A stretch of DNA of 64,000 nt from Rhodococcus sp. W8901 (GCF_013348805.1 NZ_CP054690.1:3472001-3536000), one strand, 5' to 3'. Shown: positions 8,699 to 19,265, numbered from the stretch's first letter. Translations and numbers: made by a program. The notes: generated by a model not told the origin, from the letters alone.

Positions 8699-10705
8699 TT
8701 GAATCCCGGAGGTCGACGACTGATCGGTGTGGTGCTCGATCGGCGCTACCGCATCGATGCACCCATCGCGCGCGGCGGCATGTCCACCGTGTACCGCGGC
8801 ATGGACCTGCGTTTGGACCGACCGGTCGCGATCAAGGTGATGGACCCACAGTTCGCCGCCGATCCGCAGTTCCTCGCGCGCTTCGAGTTCGAGGCCCGCG
8901 CGGTAGCCCGGCTCAACCATCCCGGGCTGGTCGGCGTCCACGACCAGGGCAGCGACGGCGAGCACGCCTTCCTGGTCATGGAGCTCGTCGAGGGCGGCAC
9001 GCTGCGCGAGCTGTTGCGCGAACGCGGCCCGATGCCCCCGCACGCCGCCGCTGCCGTCGCCCGACCTGTTCTCGAGGCCCTCGCCGTCGCGCACCGCGCA
9101 GGCCTGGTCCACCGGGACATCAAGCCCGAGAACGTGCTCATCTCGCACTCGGGGGACGTCAAGATCGCCGACTTCGGTCTGGTGCGGGCGATCGCCGCGT
9201 CGAACACGACGTCGCGCAGCGTCATCCTCGGCACCGCCGCCTACCTGTCCCCCGAGCAGGTCACCACCGGCACCGCGGACGCCCGCAGCGACGTCTACGC
9301 GGCCGGGGTGCTGATGTTCGAGATGCTGACGGGTACGACGCCGTTCACGGGCGACACGTCGCTGTCGATCGCCTACCAGCGCATCGACAACGACGTTCCC
9401 GAACCCGGCAGTGTCATCGACGGCGTTCCGGCGGAATTCGACGACCTCGTGGTCCGCGCCACCGAGCGCGATCCCGAGGAACGTTTCGCCGACGCCGGTG
9501 CGATGGCGGCCGAGTTGCGCTCGGTGTGCACACAGCTGCAGTTGCCGTCGTACCGGGTTCCGGCTCCGCGTCGGACGGCACAGCAGTCCGGCTTCCCCAC
9601 CGCCGCCACCACGCGCACCCCGCACGATGCCGCGGGGCCGCCCGCACCGGCACCCGCGCCGTCCGAGAATGCGACGACCGTGATGTCCGCGCCGACGGAG
9701 GGTCCGCAGTCGGGCATCCAGCACACCAAGGTCGTCACCACCGCGACGCCGCGGCTGCCGGAGAGCCCGCCCGAGAGCGAACCACCGGCCGAACACGGCT
9801 TCGGGGACATCGACGCGCAACGGCGCCGGTCCCGCCGCACGGTACTGGTGTGGCTGCTGGTGATCCTGCTGGTCGCCGCCGGGCTGGGGTTCGGCGGCTG
9901 GTGGCTGGGCTCGGGTCGCTACGCCGCGATACCGGCGATCGACGGCCTCGACACCGCGGGCGCCACAACCGCGATCGAGGCCGCGGGGCTCTCCACGCAG
10001 ACGCGGGGCGAGTACTCGAACACCGTCGCGGTCGATGCCCTGGTCGGCACCGATCCGGCCGCGGGCGCCAAGGTGCCGCGCGGGTCCGACGTGACGCTGT
10101 TGGTGTCGTTGGGCCGTCCCACGGTTCCCGAGGTCAGCGGTCGCGGCGATGTCGCCGCGGTCGAGACGTCACTGCGTGAGCGCACGTTCGCCCCCGTCGA
10201 CGGCGGCGAGGCGTTCAGCGCGCGTGTTCCGGTCGGTGGCATCGCCGCGCTCGAACCGGCCCCCGGCACGATGCTCGACGTCGGCTCCCAGGTCCGGATG
10301 ATCCGGAGCAAGGGCGCGCCGCCGGTGGACGTCCCGAACGTCTCCGGGATGTCGGAGGACGCCGCCCGCCAGGCCCTGGACTCGGTGGGCATCACTGTCC
10401 GCGACGTGCAGCAGGTGTTCGACGCGAATGTCGACGCCGGAGACGCGATCGGCACCGACCCCGCGGTGGGCACGAGCGTCAAGGCCGGGTCGAGCGTCAC
10501 GCTGCGCGTCTCCAACGCGGTGAAGGTGCCGTCGATGCTCGGACGCACCGTCGGTTCCGCGAAGTCGGAACTGGCCCGCCTGGGCCTGCAGTACGAGGTC
10601 CGTCAGGTGGCCGGGTCGGACCGCTCGCTGGTGATCTCGCAGAACCCGGGTTCGGGTGACCGGGTGGCCCCCGGCGGCACCGTCACGCTGATCTCCTTCC
10701 CCTGA
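8699..10705 (+). CDS. pknL: Serine/threonine protein kinase PknL with four PASTA domains
   Basis: A 668-residue receptor kinase. The cytoplasmic kinase domain spans about 14-275, with catalytic Lys46 (VAIKVMD), HRDIKPEN (Asp140), DFG at 158-160 and a Thr/Ser-rich activation loop near 170-175. A Pro-rich linker leads to one membrane span at about 381-404. Four PASTA repeats follow, at roughly 412-473, 474-540, 541-607 and 608-668, facing the cell wall, where PASTA domains sense muropeptides or lipid II. M. tuberculosis PknL, as I recall it, lacks this extracellular part. The start is TTG 8699 behind an ACGAGGGGG ribosome site. The likely substrate is the divergent Rv2175c-type protein. Confidence 0.9.
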   Translation: MNPGGRRLIGVVLDRRYRIDAPIARGGMSTVYRGMDLRLDRPVAIKVMDPQFAADPQFLARFEFEARAVARLNHPGLVGVHDQGSDGEHAFLVMELVEGGTLRELLRERGPMPPHAAAAVARPVLEALAVAHRAGLVHRDIKPENVLISHSGDVKIADFGLVRAIAASNTTSRSVILGTAAYLSPEQVTTGTADARSDVYAAGVLMFEMLTGTTPFTGDTSLSIAYQRIDNDVPEPGSVIDGVPAEFDDLVVRATERDPEERFADAGAMAAELRSVCTQLQLPSYRVPAPRRTAQQSGFPTAATTRTPHDAAGPPAPAPAPSENATTVMSAPTEGPQSGIQHTKVVTTATPRLPESPPESEPPAEHGFGDIDAQRRRSRRTVLVWLLVILLVAAGLGFGGWWLGSGRYAAIPAIDGLDTAGATTAIEAAGLSTQTRGEYSNTVAVDALVGTDPAAGAKVPRGSDVTLLVSLGRPTVPEVSGRGDVAAVETSLRERTFAPVDGGEAFSARVPVGGIAALEPAPGTMLDVGSQVRMIRSKGAPPVDVPNVSGMSEDAARQALDSVGITVRDVQQVFDANVDAGDAIGTDPAVGTSVKAGSSVTLRVSNAVKVPSMLGRTVGSAKSELARLGLQYEVRQVAGSDRSLVISQNPGSGDRVAPGGTVTLISFP

Positions 10706-10733
10706 CCCGTCCCCCTGTATCCCCCGAGAACGG

Positions 10734-10780
10734 CTGAAGGGTCCCCTCGTGCGCTGCGGGCGCAGGAAGGGACCCTTCAG
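10734..10780. terminator. Bidirectional hairpin between pknL and aroG
   Basis: Arms CTGAAGGGTCCC (10734-10745) and GGGACCCTTCAG (10769-10780) pair perfectly. The 23-base loop contains a small GCGC/GCGC inner stem. It lies between the convergent pknL and aroG stops. Confidence 0.7.
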
Positions 10781-10795
10781 GACGGGCGGTGGGTG

Positions 10796-12773
<1,978 letters not shown>

Positions 12774-12842
12774 CGGGGGAGCTTATGCCCCCCGCGCCGG
12801 GGCACTCGACACCACGCCCCCCGTTCGTAGAAGGATGGCTTG

Positions 12843-14156
12843 GTGCACACCCCCACCCCCGACTCCGCCGACCGGTCCCCCGCTGCCGCCGCGGACTCGC
12901 CATCGGCGACGTCCCGACGGCGCTCGCCGGTCGTCGTCCTCTCACGCGTCGCAATCGTGCTCGCGTGCGCGGTCGGCGCGGTGTACCACCTGTTCGGGAT
13001 CCCCGGGCTGCGTGACGTCGGCTTCTACTACCGAATCGACCTCGACGTCTACCGGCTCGGCGGGTCGGTGTTCGCCGCCGGTGGCCCGCTGTACGGCTCG
13101 ATGCCCCCGACCCAGTCGGGAATCGGACTGCCGTTCACGTATCCGCCGCTCGCGGCCGTGGTGTTCAGTCCGATGTCGGCGATCTCACTCGAGGCGGCGG
13201 GCGTGGTGCTCACGGCGCTGTCGCTGGTGGCCCTGTTCGCGACGCTGGTGCTCACCCTCGCGTCCATCGGGATCTCGCCTCGCTCGACTCTGGTGTGGAC
13301 GGCACTGGCCGCCGCTGCAGCGGCCCTGACGTTGGAGCCGGTCTACTCGACGCTCGACTACGGCCAGGTGAACATCCTGCTGATGGTGTTCGTCGCGGCC
13401 GACTGTCTGTTGAAGAAGACGCCGTGGCCGCGGGGCATGCTCATCGGGTTCGTCGCGGCCGTCAAGCTGACGCCCGCCGTCTTCGTCCTGTTCTTCCTGC
13501 TCCGCAAGGACTTCCGGGCGGCGGTGACGACCGGGCTGAGTTTCGTCGGGTTCGGCGCGATCGGCTTCGTCGTGGCGCGGGCCGACTCGTGGCAGTACTG
13601 GACCGACACGCTGCTCGATTCGGGCCGGATCGGCGGACCCGCCTACCCCGCGAATCAGAGCATCACCGGTGTCCTCGCCCGGCTCGGTCTCGACCCGTCC
13701 GTCCGCAGCGTGCTGTGGCTGCTGCTGAGCGCTGCCGCACTCGTGCTCGCAGGGGTCGCGATGTGGCGGGCCTTCGCTGCGGGCGCGGCGGCGCTGGCGT
13801 TGTTCGTCAACGCGCTGCTGGGACTGCTGGTCTCGCCCGTCTCGTGGTCACACCACTGGGTCTGGGTGGCCCCGCTGCTGCTGCTCGTCGGCGTCGAGGC
13901 GTACCGGCGGCGCAGCCTGGTCCTCGGCGCCGGCGTGGTCGCCAGCGGGGCGATATTCGTGATCGCCCCGCACTGGCGCCTCGGTCACGGACGTTGGGAG
14001 GGAACCGGCTGGCCCGTGTGGGATCAGTTCCTCGCCTCGTCCTACGTGTGGTGGGCGATCGCCGTCATCGCGGCCGTCGCCGTCCACCTCGGGCGTCGTC
14101 GCGCCGGCGAGGCCGGCTCGGTGGCGGGCACCACGCATCTGACCACCGTCCCCTGA
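12843..14156 (+). CDS. mptC: GT87-type alpha-1,2-mannosyltransferase MptC
   Basis: A polytopic membrane protein of 437 residues and the GT87 (DUF2029) family, with about ten transmembrane segments. In the position of Rv2181 this enzyme adds alpha-1,2 mannose branches and caps to lipomannan/lipoarabinomannan from polyprenyl-phosphomannose. FYYRIDLDVYRLGG carries the catalytic acidic residue of the first loop; TYPPLAAVVFSP and LDYGQVNILLM are family blocks. An AGAAGGA ribosome site fits GTG 12843; a TTG directly before it is possible. Its last ~309 bases overlap the 3' end of the convergent DUF4436 gene. Confidence 0.85.
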   Translation: MHTPTPDSADRSPAAAADSPSATSRRRSPVVVLSRVAIVLACAVGAVYHLFGIPGLRDVGFYYRIDLDVYRLGGSVFAAGGPLYGSMPPTQSGIGLPFTYPPLAAVVFSPMSAISLEAAGVVLTALSLVALFATLVLTLASIGISPRSTLVWTALAAAAAALTLEPVYSTLDYGQVNILLMVFVAADCLLKKTPWPRGMLIGFVAAVKLTPAVFVLFFLLRKDFRAAVTTGLSFVGFGAIGFVVARADSWQYWTDTLLDSGRIGGPAYPANQSITGVLARLGLDPSVRSVLWLLLSAAALVLAGVAMWRAFAAGAAALALFVNALLGLLVSPVSWSHHWVWVAPLLLLVGVEAYRRRSLVLGAGVVASGAIFVIAPHWRLGHGRWEGTGWPVWDQFLASSYVWWAIAVIAAVAVHLGRRRAGEAGSVAGTTHLTTVP

Positions 14157-15038
14157 CGCTCCCCTCGAGGATTCCGCGGCGGTATCGCGCCACCAGCAGA
14201 GCACGTACACCGTCAGCGAACCGACCAGCGTCACCACGACCCACATGGTCAGTGCGATGTCGACCCACGAGCCGATCGGCGGGTTGCCCGGCAGGATGCC
14301 ACGCAGCGGAATGACCGCGAACAGCATCGCGGCCATCCAGCTGAGCATGTCGGTGTGCACCCGTCGGCGGCGTCGCGCGGTCTGCACGGCGACGAAGGCG
14401 GCCAGTGCCGCGAGCACGGCCATCATCAGCAGCAGAATCGCCGAGTACACGAGGGTGCCCACGCCCCTGACGAGATGGACCGTCGTGCTCGAGGCGAACT
14501 CCTCGTCGACGCCCACCGCGTCCGACCGGACCGTCCAGCCTTCGACATTGTCGTCGAGGTAGACGCTGCTGCGGTGGATCTCGACGCCGTCGCCCGTGCC
14601 GGTGTATGCGGCGACCACCATAGGGGCGACGTCGAACCGGTCGAGCGGCCACCGCCCGGCCTGTCCTTGCACCATCAGCTGAGCATCGAACGTGGTCGGC
14701 ACCGCGCCGGCCGGGAACACCAGCTCGGTGCGCGACGTGCTGGGCGCGAGATGCAGGCTGATCGGTACGGCGAGCGTCTCCCCGTCCGGTCCGGAGAAAT
14801 CGGAACCCGGCCCGATGGTGACTTCGACGTCGAGTCGGCCCGAGGCGGGGTGCAGCGACGTCGGGGTGACGATCACGGCCACCTCGTCGTGGTCGGTGTG
14901 GATCGCGACGACCTCGTCGCGGTCGTCGGTGCTCGACGCGTACACGGCGAGGGAACCGAGGTAGAACACGGCCATCACGGAGACCACGAGCGCCCAGAAC
15001 AACCGGGGCCGGTTTCGCCGGAACGATGCGAGGGGCAC
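13848..15038 (-). CDS. DUF4436 family membrane protein with unusual C-terminal extension
   Basis: A 396-residue frame. The N-terminal membrane segment (FWALVVSVMAVFYLGSLAV, about 14-32) is followed by an extracytoplasmic beta-rich domain and three further hydrophobic segments (about 195-295), the layout of DUF4436. From about residue 290 the protein becomes polar and low in pattern (SSRGASGDGG onward). That tail is encoded entirely opposite the end of mptC. Real conservation probably stops near the last membrane segment, so the tail may be read-through sequence after loss of an ancestral stop. It starts with GTG 15038, 37 bases after the DUF218 gene stop, and is last in its operon. Function unknown. 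Confidence 0.7.
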   Translation of the reverse strand: MPLASFRRNRPRLFWALVVSVMAVFYLGSLAVYASSTDDRDEVVAIHTDHDEVAVIVTPTSLHPASGRLDVEVTIGPGSDFSGPDGETLAVPISLHLAPSTSRTELVFPAGAVPTTFDAQLMVQGQAGRWPLDRFDVAPMVVAAYTGTGDGVEIHRSSVYLDDNVEGWTVRSDAVGVDEEFASSTTVHLVRGVGTLVYSAILLLMMAVLAALAAFVAVQTARRRRRVHTDMLSWMAAMLFAVIPLRGILPGNPPIGSWVDIALTMWVVVTLVGSLTVYVLCWWRDTAAESSRGASGDGGQMRGARHRAGLAGATTPEVDGDGRDDGDRPPHVGRGEELIPHGPAGSLPTSVTEAPVRGDHEYRPAGDHAGAEDQAAPPVRLDADEQQQRGHPDPVV

Positions 15039-15075
15039 GAGTGGGAAGATACCGCGATCGGAAACCCGGACGGAT

Positions 15076-15756
15076 TTATCGGGCGAGCGCGTCGGCCACC
15101 GAATCGACCGGCGGAGAGGACACTTTCGGCTCCCGGCCGGTCAGGACATCGCGCGCCGCCTTCGGATAGGCGAGCATCTCCCGGACCGTGTTCTTCACCA
15201 GCGTCGACCGTCGCCCGCCGGCCCGACCCGCGCGGACACCGTCGACATCGATCCCGGCGGCACGCCCCAACGCGACGGTGCGCGGGAGGTGGAAACGCTG
15301 GGTGACGACGAGAGCACGCCGGATGCCGAACGTGCGGGCGGCGCGGACGCAGGTGTCGTAGGTGTCCAGTCCGTACGGGTCCTCGACGATCCTCGCGGGG
15401 TCGACCCCGGCCGCGACGAGATAGCCGGTCATGGCCGCGACCTCGTCACCGGACTTCCCGTGGGCGTCGCCGGAGACCAGCACGACGGACGCGCTGCCGT
15501 CCGCGAGCAACCGCGCCGTCGCGTCCAGCCTGCCCCGGAGGAACTTCATCGGCCGACCGGCTCGCACCCGCGCGCCCAGCACGATCACGACCGGCGCGTA
15601 CGGCGCATCGGACGGATCGTGCATTCGTCCGGCCGCGGCCGCGCCGATCCACACGAACGGCAGGCCCACCACCGCGACCGCACCCGCCCCTGCGAGACAG
15701 GCGCCGCGCAACACGGCTCGAGGAATCAGGGTTGTGGAGTTTCGAGGTTCGGGCAC
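15076..15756 (-). CDS. DUF218 family (SanA/ElyC/YdcF-like) membrane protein
   Basis: A 226-residue protein with one N-terminal membrane segment (about 20-42), then a DUF218 fold. APVVIVLGARVRAGRP is the first strand and glycine loop, LVSGDAHGKSGDEVAAM the second, and DTYDTCVRAARTFGIRRALVVTQRFHLPRT the conserved core (given in shorter form as LVVTQRFHLPR). Relatives such as SanA and ElyC act in envelope integrity and lipid-carrier metabolism. Their exact chemistry is poorly defined. It starts with GTG 15756, 12 bases after the acyltransferase stop, so the two are cotranscribed. The envelope role is inferred from family and neighbours. Confidence 0.8.
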   Translation of the reverse strand: MPEPRNSTTLIPRAVLRGACLAGAGAVAVVGLPFVWIGAAAAGRMHDPSDAPYAPVVIVLGARVRAGRPMKFLRGRLDATARLLADGSASVVLVSGDAHGKSGDEVAAMTGYLVAAGVDPARIVEDPYGLDTYDTCVRAARTFGIRRALVVTQRFHLPRTVALGRAAGIDVDGVRAGRAGGRRSTLVKNTVREMLAYPKAARDVLTGREPKVSSPPVDSVADALAR

Positions 15757-15768
15757 ATCCGGCGGCGA

Positions 15769-16506
15769 CTATCCGGCGCGGGTGTCGGGCACACGTGCGG
15801 CGTCGGCCGCCGATTCGGCCGGGGGCGCTCCCGGGGCCGGGTTCTTCAGCGTCGCGGCGTAGATGTCGACGTATTCCTGACCCGACAGGCGCATCAACTT
15901 GTACATGACCTCGTCGGTGACGGCCCGCTCGACGAAGCGGTTGCCGCCCATGCCCTCGAAGCGCGAGAAGTCGATCGGCTCCCCGATGCGGACGGTGACC
16001 TTCGCCGGCTTCCACATGCGCGAGCCGATCGGGTTGACCTTCGCGGTGTCGATCATCGCGACCGGGATGACCTTGACCCCGGACTCGAGCGCGAGGCGGG
16101 CCATGCCGGTCTTGCCCTTGTAGAGGCGACCGTCGGGCGAGCGGGTGCCCTCGGGGTAGATGCCGAGGAGCTTGCCGTCCCCGAGGACGCGCAGGCCCGC
16201 GTTGAGCGCGTCCTGCGCGGCGGAGGCACCGGTTCGATCGATCGGGACCTGGCCGACGGCGGAGAAGAACCACCGCTGGAAGCGGCCCTTGAGCCCGGTG
16301 CCGGTGAAGTACTCGCTCTTCGCGAGGAAGGTGATGCGGCGGTTGACTCGTAGCGGAAGGAAGAACGAGTCGAGCACCGCCTGGTGGTTGCTGGCGAGGA
16401 TTGCCGGGCCGTCGGTCGGAATATTCTCGGCGCCTTCGAGTTTCGGCCGCCCGAGGAGCAACAGCACCGGACCCAACAACACGTACTTAAACAGCCAGTA
16501 CCACAT
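15769..16506 (-). CDS. 1-acyl-sn-glycerol-3-phosphate acyltransferase (PlsC family)
   Basis: A 245-residue PlsC-type acyltransferase that moves an acyl chain from acyl-CoA to lysophosphatidate in phospholipid synthesis. A hydrophobic N-terminus (YWLFKYVLLGPVLLLLG) anchors it to the membrane. Motif I is NHQAVLDSFF, in NHxxxxD form. Motif III, the glycerol-phosphate site, is YPEGTRSPDGRLYKGKTG. VIPVAMID is the last conserved block. ATG 16506 has a GGAAGGA ribosome site; the frame upstream is not family-like. The gene corresponds to Rv2182c and lies 67 bases after the ROK kinase. Confidence 0.88.
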   Translation of the reverse strand: MWYWLFKYVLLGPVLLLLGRPKLEGAENIPTDGPAILASNHQAVLDSFFLPLRVNRRITFLAKSEYFTGTGLKGRFQRWFFSAVGQVPIDRTGASAAQDALNAGLRVLGDGKLLGIYPEGTRSPDGRLYKGKTGMARLALESGVKVIPVAMIDTAKVNPIGSRMWKPAKVTVRIGEPIDFSRFEGMGGNRFVERAVTDEVMYKLMRLSGQEYVDIYAATLKNPAPGAPPAESAADAARVPDTRAG

Positions 16507-16573
16507 GGCGTCCTTCCGTCCGAGCTCGATTCCCCCAGGTCTACCCAGGCCTCCACCTAGGGAATGACTGTAC

Positions 16574-17545
16574 TCAGCAGTCCGGACCGCTGCCACACGC
16601 CGCCGCCAGATCCGCCGCACCGATCATCGCGGCCGCCTCGCCGAGCAGGGTGTGCCGGATCCGCGCCAACGGCCGGTGACCCGCACCGGTTGTCAGGCGC
16701 GCATAGTGCTCGCGGGCGTCGTCCAGGAAGAGCGGCGCCGACATGCCGACACCGCCGCAGATCACGATGAGGTCGGGGTCGAAGACGTCCGAGACCGTCG
16801 CCAGCCCCACGCCGAGCCAGCGGGCAAAGTCCGCGAACACCGCGAGCGCCAGCGGATCTCCGTCCGAGGCCGCTGCCGCGATCCGTCGTCCGGTCAGCGA
16901 CCCGGGATCGACCGCGACGGCGCGGGCCAGGACGGTCGACGCCGACGGGTCGGCTGCGAGCAGTTCGAGTGCGGTGTCCACCAGCGCGGTGCCACTGCAG
17001 TAGCGCTCCCAGCATCCCCGTTTCCCGCACGCGCACGGGCGGCCATCGGGAACGACCTGCGTGTGCCCGAGTTCGGGGGCCACGCCGAAGCTGCCCCGGT
17101 ACAGCCTGCCGTCGATCAGCAGGGCGGCGCCGATGCCGGTGCCGATCGCCACGATGACGACATTGCGCCCGCCGGCGGCGGCACCGAACCGGCATTCCGC
17201 CCACGCGGCCGCGTTCGCGTCGTGCTCGAGCACGACGGGCAGACCGAGGCGCTGACCCAGCGTGCGGGCCACCGGCGCATCGACCCACGGCAGATGCGGC
17301 GCGAATCGGACCGTGGTGCGGTCGGAATCGACGAAGCCGGCGACGGCGAGACCCACCGCCGCGATGCGGTGCCGATCGGCAAGTTCGCGGACGGCCCGCT
17401 CGATCCCCCGCTCGAGTGCATCCGCGGCGTGCGGCGTCGGCGCCTGCGCCGTATCGAGCACGTCACCGCTCGCATCGACGACCGCGGCCCGGATGCTGGT
17501 ACCCCCGACGTCCACGCCGACGGTGAGAAGTTCGGTGCTCTCCAC
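16574..17545 (-). CDS. ROK family sugar kinase (glucokinase-like)
   Basis: A 323-residue ROK kinase. The N-terminal phosphate loop DVGGTSIRAAVVD binds ATP. VLEHDANAAAWAE holds the catalytic aspartate. ELGHTQVVPDGRPCACGKRGC has the ROK zinc signature: a histidine plus CxCGxxGCxE, the last part reading CACGKRGCWE. No DNA-binding domain precedes it, so it is a kinase and not a repressor. The sugar is probably glucose or an N-acetylated hexose, which sequence alone cannot settle. It starts at GTG 17545, 53 bases after the Cys4 protein gene, within the long minus-strand run. CACAAT is a possible -10 element 7 bases before the start. Confidence 0.82.
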   Translation of the reverse strand: MESTELLTVGVDVGGTSIRAAVVDASGDVLDTAQAPTPHAADALERGIERAVRELADRHRIAAVGLAVAGFVDSDRTTVRFAPHLPWVDAPVARTLGQRLGLPVVLEHDANAAAWAECRFGAAAGGRNVVIVAIGTGIGAALLIDGRLYRGSFGVAPELGHTQVVPDGRPCACGKRGCWERYCSGTALVDTALELLAADPSASTVLARAVAVDPGSLTGRRIAAAASDGDPLALAVFADFARWLGVGLATVSDVFDPDLIVICGGVGMSAPLFLDDAREHYARLTTGAGHRPLARIRHTLLGEAAAMIGAADLAAACGSGPDC

Positions 17546-17598
17546 CCTGCCGATTGTGCCGACCGCGCCCGGCGGTGCGTGCGGCGGGTACCGCGTGT

Positions 17599-18024
17599 CT
17601 AGTGCTTGATCGTGACGTCGATCGGCACGAACTTGTGCGACGTGAACGGCCCAGACGGCCCAGACGGCCCAGTGGCAGTCGGCTCATCGGCGGTACCGGT
17701 GGCGGCACGGTCGTGATCGTCGAGGACCTCACGCAGCACGGCGAGCAGCACGGCGCCCTGACCTGCCAGCAGCGTGACGAGGTCGTGCTGTTCACCGCGC
17801 ACCAGCGCGGCCAACGCGCACAGCGGGCACCACGAGCAACTGCTGCAAGCGGGCTGGGAGCCGGTGCCCGCGCCGACCGTGTCGGCGACTGCAGCGGCGG
17901 CATCGGCTGCGCCCTCCCCGGAGCGGGCCGCCGCGGCCTTCTGCAGGATCGGCTCGAGCCGGTCGAGAACAGTCTCGGCGAGCGCCTTGAGTTCGGCGGC
18001 CAGTTCGGCGTGGTCGCCGGTCAC
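17599..18024 (-). CDS. Small CxxCxxCxxC protein coupled to the ArsA-like ATPase (Rv2183c type)
   Basis: A 141-residue protein with no recognised domain. An N-terminal helix (about 5-33) precedes an Ala-rich stretch, then an exactly spaced four-cysteine motif CSSCSWCPLC (Cys60, 63, 66, 69) and a helix ALAALVRGEQHDLVTLL. The tail has GPSGPSGP, encoded by a short tandem DNA repeat at 17648-17675. Such cysteine spacing could bind zinc or an Fe-S cluster. GTG 18024 overlaps the ATPase stop in a GTGA junction, so translation is coupled and the two proteins probably work together. The position matches Rv2183c. Function unknown. Confidence 0.75.
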   Translation of the reverse strand: MTGDHAELAAELKALAETVLDRLEPILQKAAAARSGEGAADAAAAVADTVGAGTGSQPACSSCSWCPLCALAALVRGEQHDLVTLLAGQGAVLLAVLREVLDDHDRAATGTADEPTATGPSGPSGPFTSHKFVPIDVTIKH

Positions 18025-19265
18025 CGGGGCCACACTGCGGGATCGGGGACGAACCGCACGACCAGGTCGGATCCGTCGAAGTCGGCGTCGCGCACGACGC
18101 AGCGGCGCAGCACCGACGCCAGGCGCACGCGACGACGTCTGCCGTCGGCTCCCACCAGCAAGTCGTCCTCCACTCGTCCCAGCGTCAACGTCCCGGGATC
18201 GACGAGCGGCAAGTGCATGCGCATCGCGTACACCGATTCGACGTCGCCCGAACCCGATTCGAGGGCGACGCGCACCGGCGCACAGTCTGCCCCGAGCACC
18301 TCGGACGGATCTGCCACGTCCGTGTAGACCGTGCGTGCCACACCACCGAGGGCATCCCACCCTATCGGCTCGTTCGCGAGGTGGTCGGCAGACAGCACCG
18401 TCACCTCACCCGTCGTGGCCGTCAACTCGGCCAGGATCTTCCGCTCCGCGGTGCGGCGGGTGTCGCACCAACTCGCGAGCTCCTCCGGCATGTCACCCGA
18501 ATCCATCTGGGGCAGAGTCTTGTTCACGACAATCGCATCGACGCGGAGCCCGGCGAGCGCCAGCGCGGACAGGACCCGGCGGGTCTCCGCGAGCGCGACT
18601 CGCTCGGCGCAGGTCACCACCCGCACCGACGTCCGGTCGCGGTCCTGCAGCAGGTCCCCCACCGCGGCAGTCGCGTCGAGCACCCGATCGAGCATCGCGA
18701 CGACGAAGGCCAGCCGGGCACCGGTCGAGGTCGCGGCGGCGATACGCCGGTGCTGCGGCCACACGCGCTCCACGTATCCGGAGACGGATCCGGGAATTGC
18801 CAACGTGCGCAGCGCGTCCGCGGTCGGCGGGCAGTCCACGACGATGACGTCCCAGCGCGCCTGTTCGGCCAGTCGCACCACTTCGTTGAGCCCGAGGGCC
18901 TCCTCGACGCCAGGCAGCCCCGTCAATTCCTCTGGTGCCAGATCGGCGAACTGGGCGCCGTGATCGTGGACACCACCCAGGGCCAGCAGCGCGACGAGTC
19001 CGCGGTAGCGCTCCTCGAGCAGTGCCTGCGTGTCGATCTCGCGAGCGTGGAGGCCGGGTCCGACGCGCGACTCCTCGCTCCGCCCGACCGGGCGGTCGAG
19101 CACATCCGACAGCGAGTGCGCCTGGTCGAGGGACAGCAGCAGGACCCGACGTCCCGCCTCGGCGAGCGCGACCGCCGTCGCCGCCGCCACCGTCGTCCTG
19201 CCGACACCGCCCTTGCCGACGAACAGTCGGACCTGGGTGACCCGGGTGGAACCGGCGGCGCTCAG
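18021..19265 (-). CDS. ArsA/GET3-like ATPase (Rv2184c type) with non-canonical start and altered Walker A
   Basis: A deviant-Walker-A ATPase of the ArsA/GET3/MinD class. The conventional GTG start (19190) would begin after the P-loop, so the coding region must extend upstream. The in-frame P-loop reads GKGGVGRTT at about residues 17-25. The class signature lysine is kept, but the lysine normally before T/S is arginine. VVDCPPTADALRTL is Walker B/switch II, with LLLSLDQAHSLSDVL as switch I. The only start-like codon upstream is CTG 19265, overlapping the stop of the SRPBCC gene as CTGA; this start is tentative. It is coupled downstream to the Cys4 protein. The cargo or target is unknown. Confidence 0.72.
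   Translation of the reverse strand: MSAAGSTRVTQVRLFVGKGGVGRTTVAAATAVALAEAGRRVLLLSLDQAHSLSDVLDRPVGRSEESRVGPGLHAREIDTQALLEERYRGLVALLALGGVHDHGAQFADLAPEELTGLPGVEEALGLNEVVRLAEQARWDVIVVDCPPTADALRTLAIPGSVSGYVERVWPQHRRIAAATSTGARLAFVVAMLDRVLDATAAVGDLLQDRDRTSVRVVTCAERVALAETRRVLSALALAGLRVDAIVVNKTLPQMDSGDMPEELASWCDTRRTAERKILAELTATTGEVTVLSADHLANEPIGWDALGGVARTVYTDVADPSEVLGADCAPVRVALESGSGDVESVYAMRMHLPLVDPGTLTLGRVEDDLLVGADGRRRRVRLASVLRRCVVRDADFDGSDLVVRFVPDPAVWPR

Noticed and set aside
17648-17675. Short tandem repeat of GGCCCAGAC units
   Set aside because: Only about three copies, in frame as GPSGPSGP within the tail of the Cys4 protein. Too short for a CRISPR or functional repeat call.
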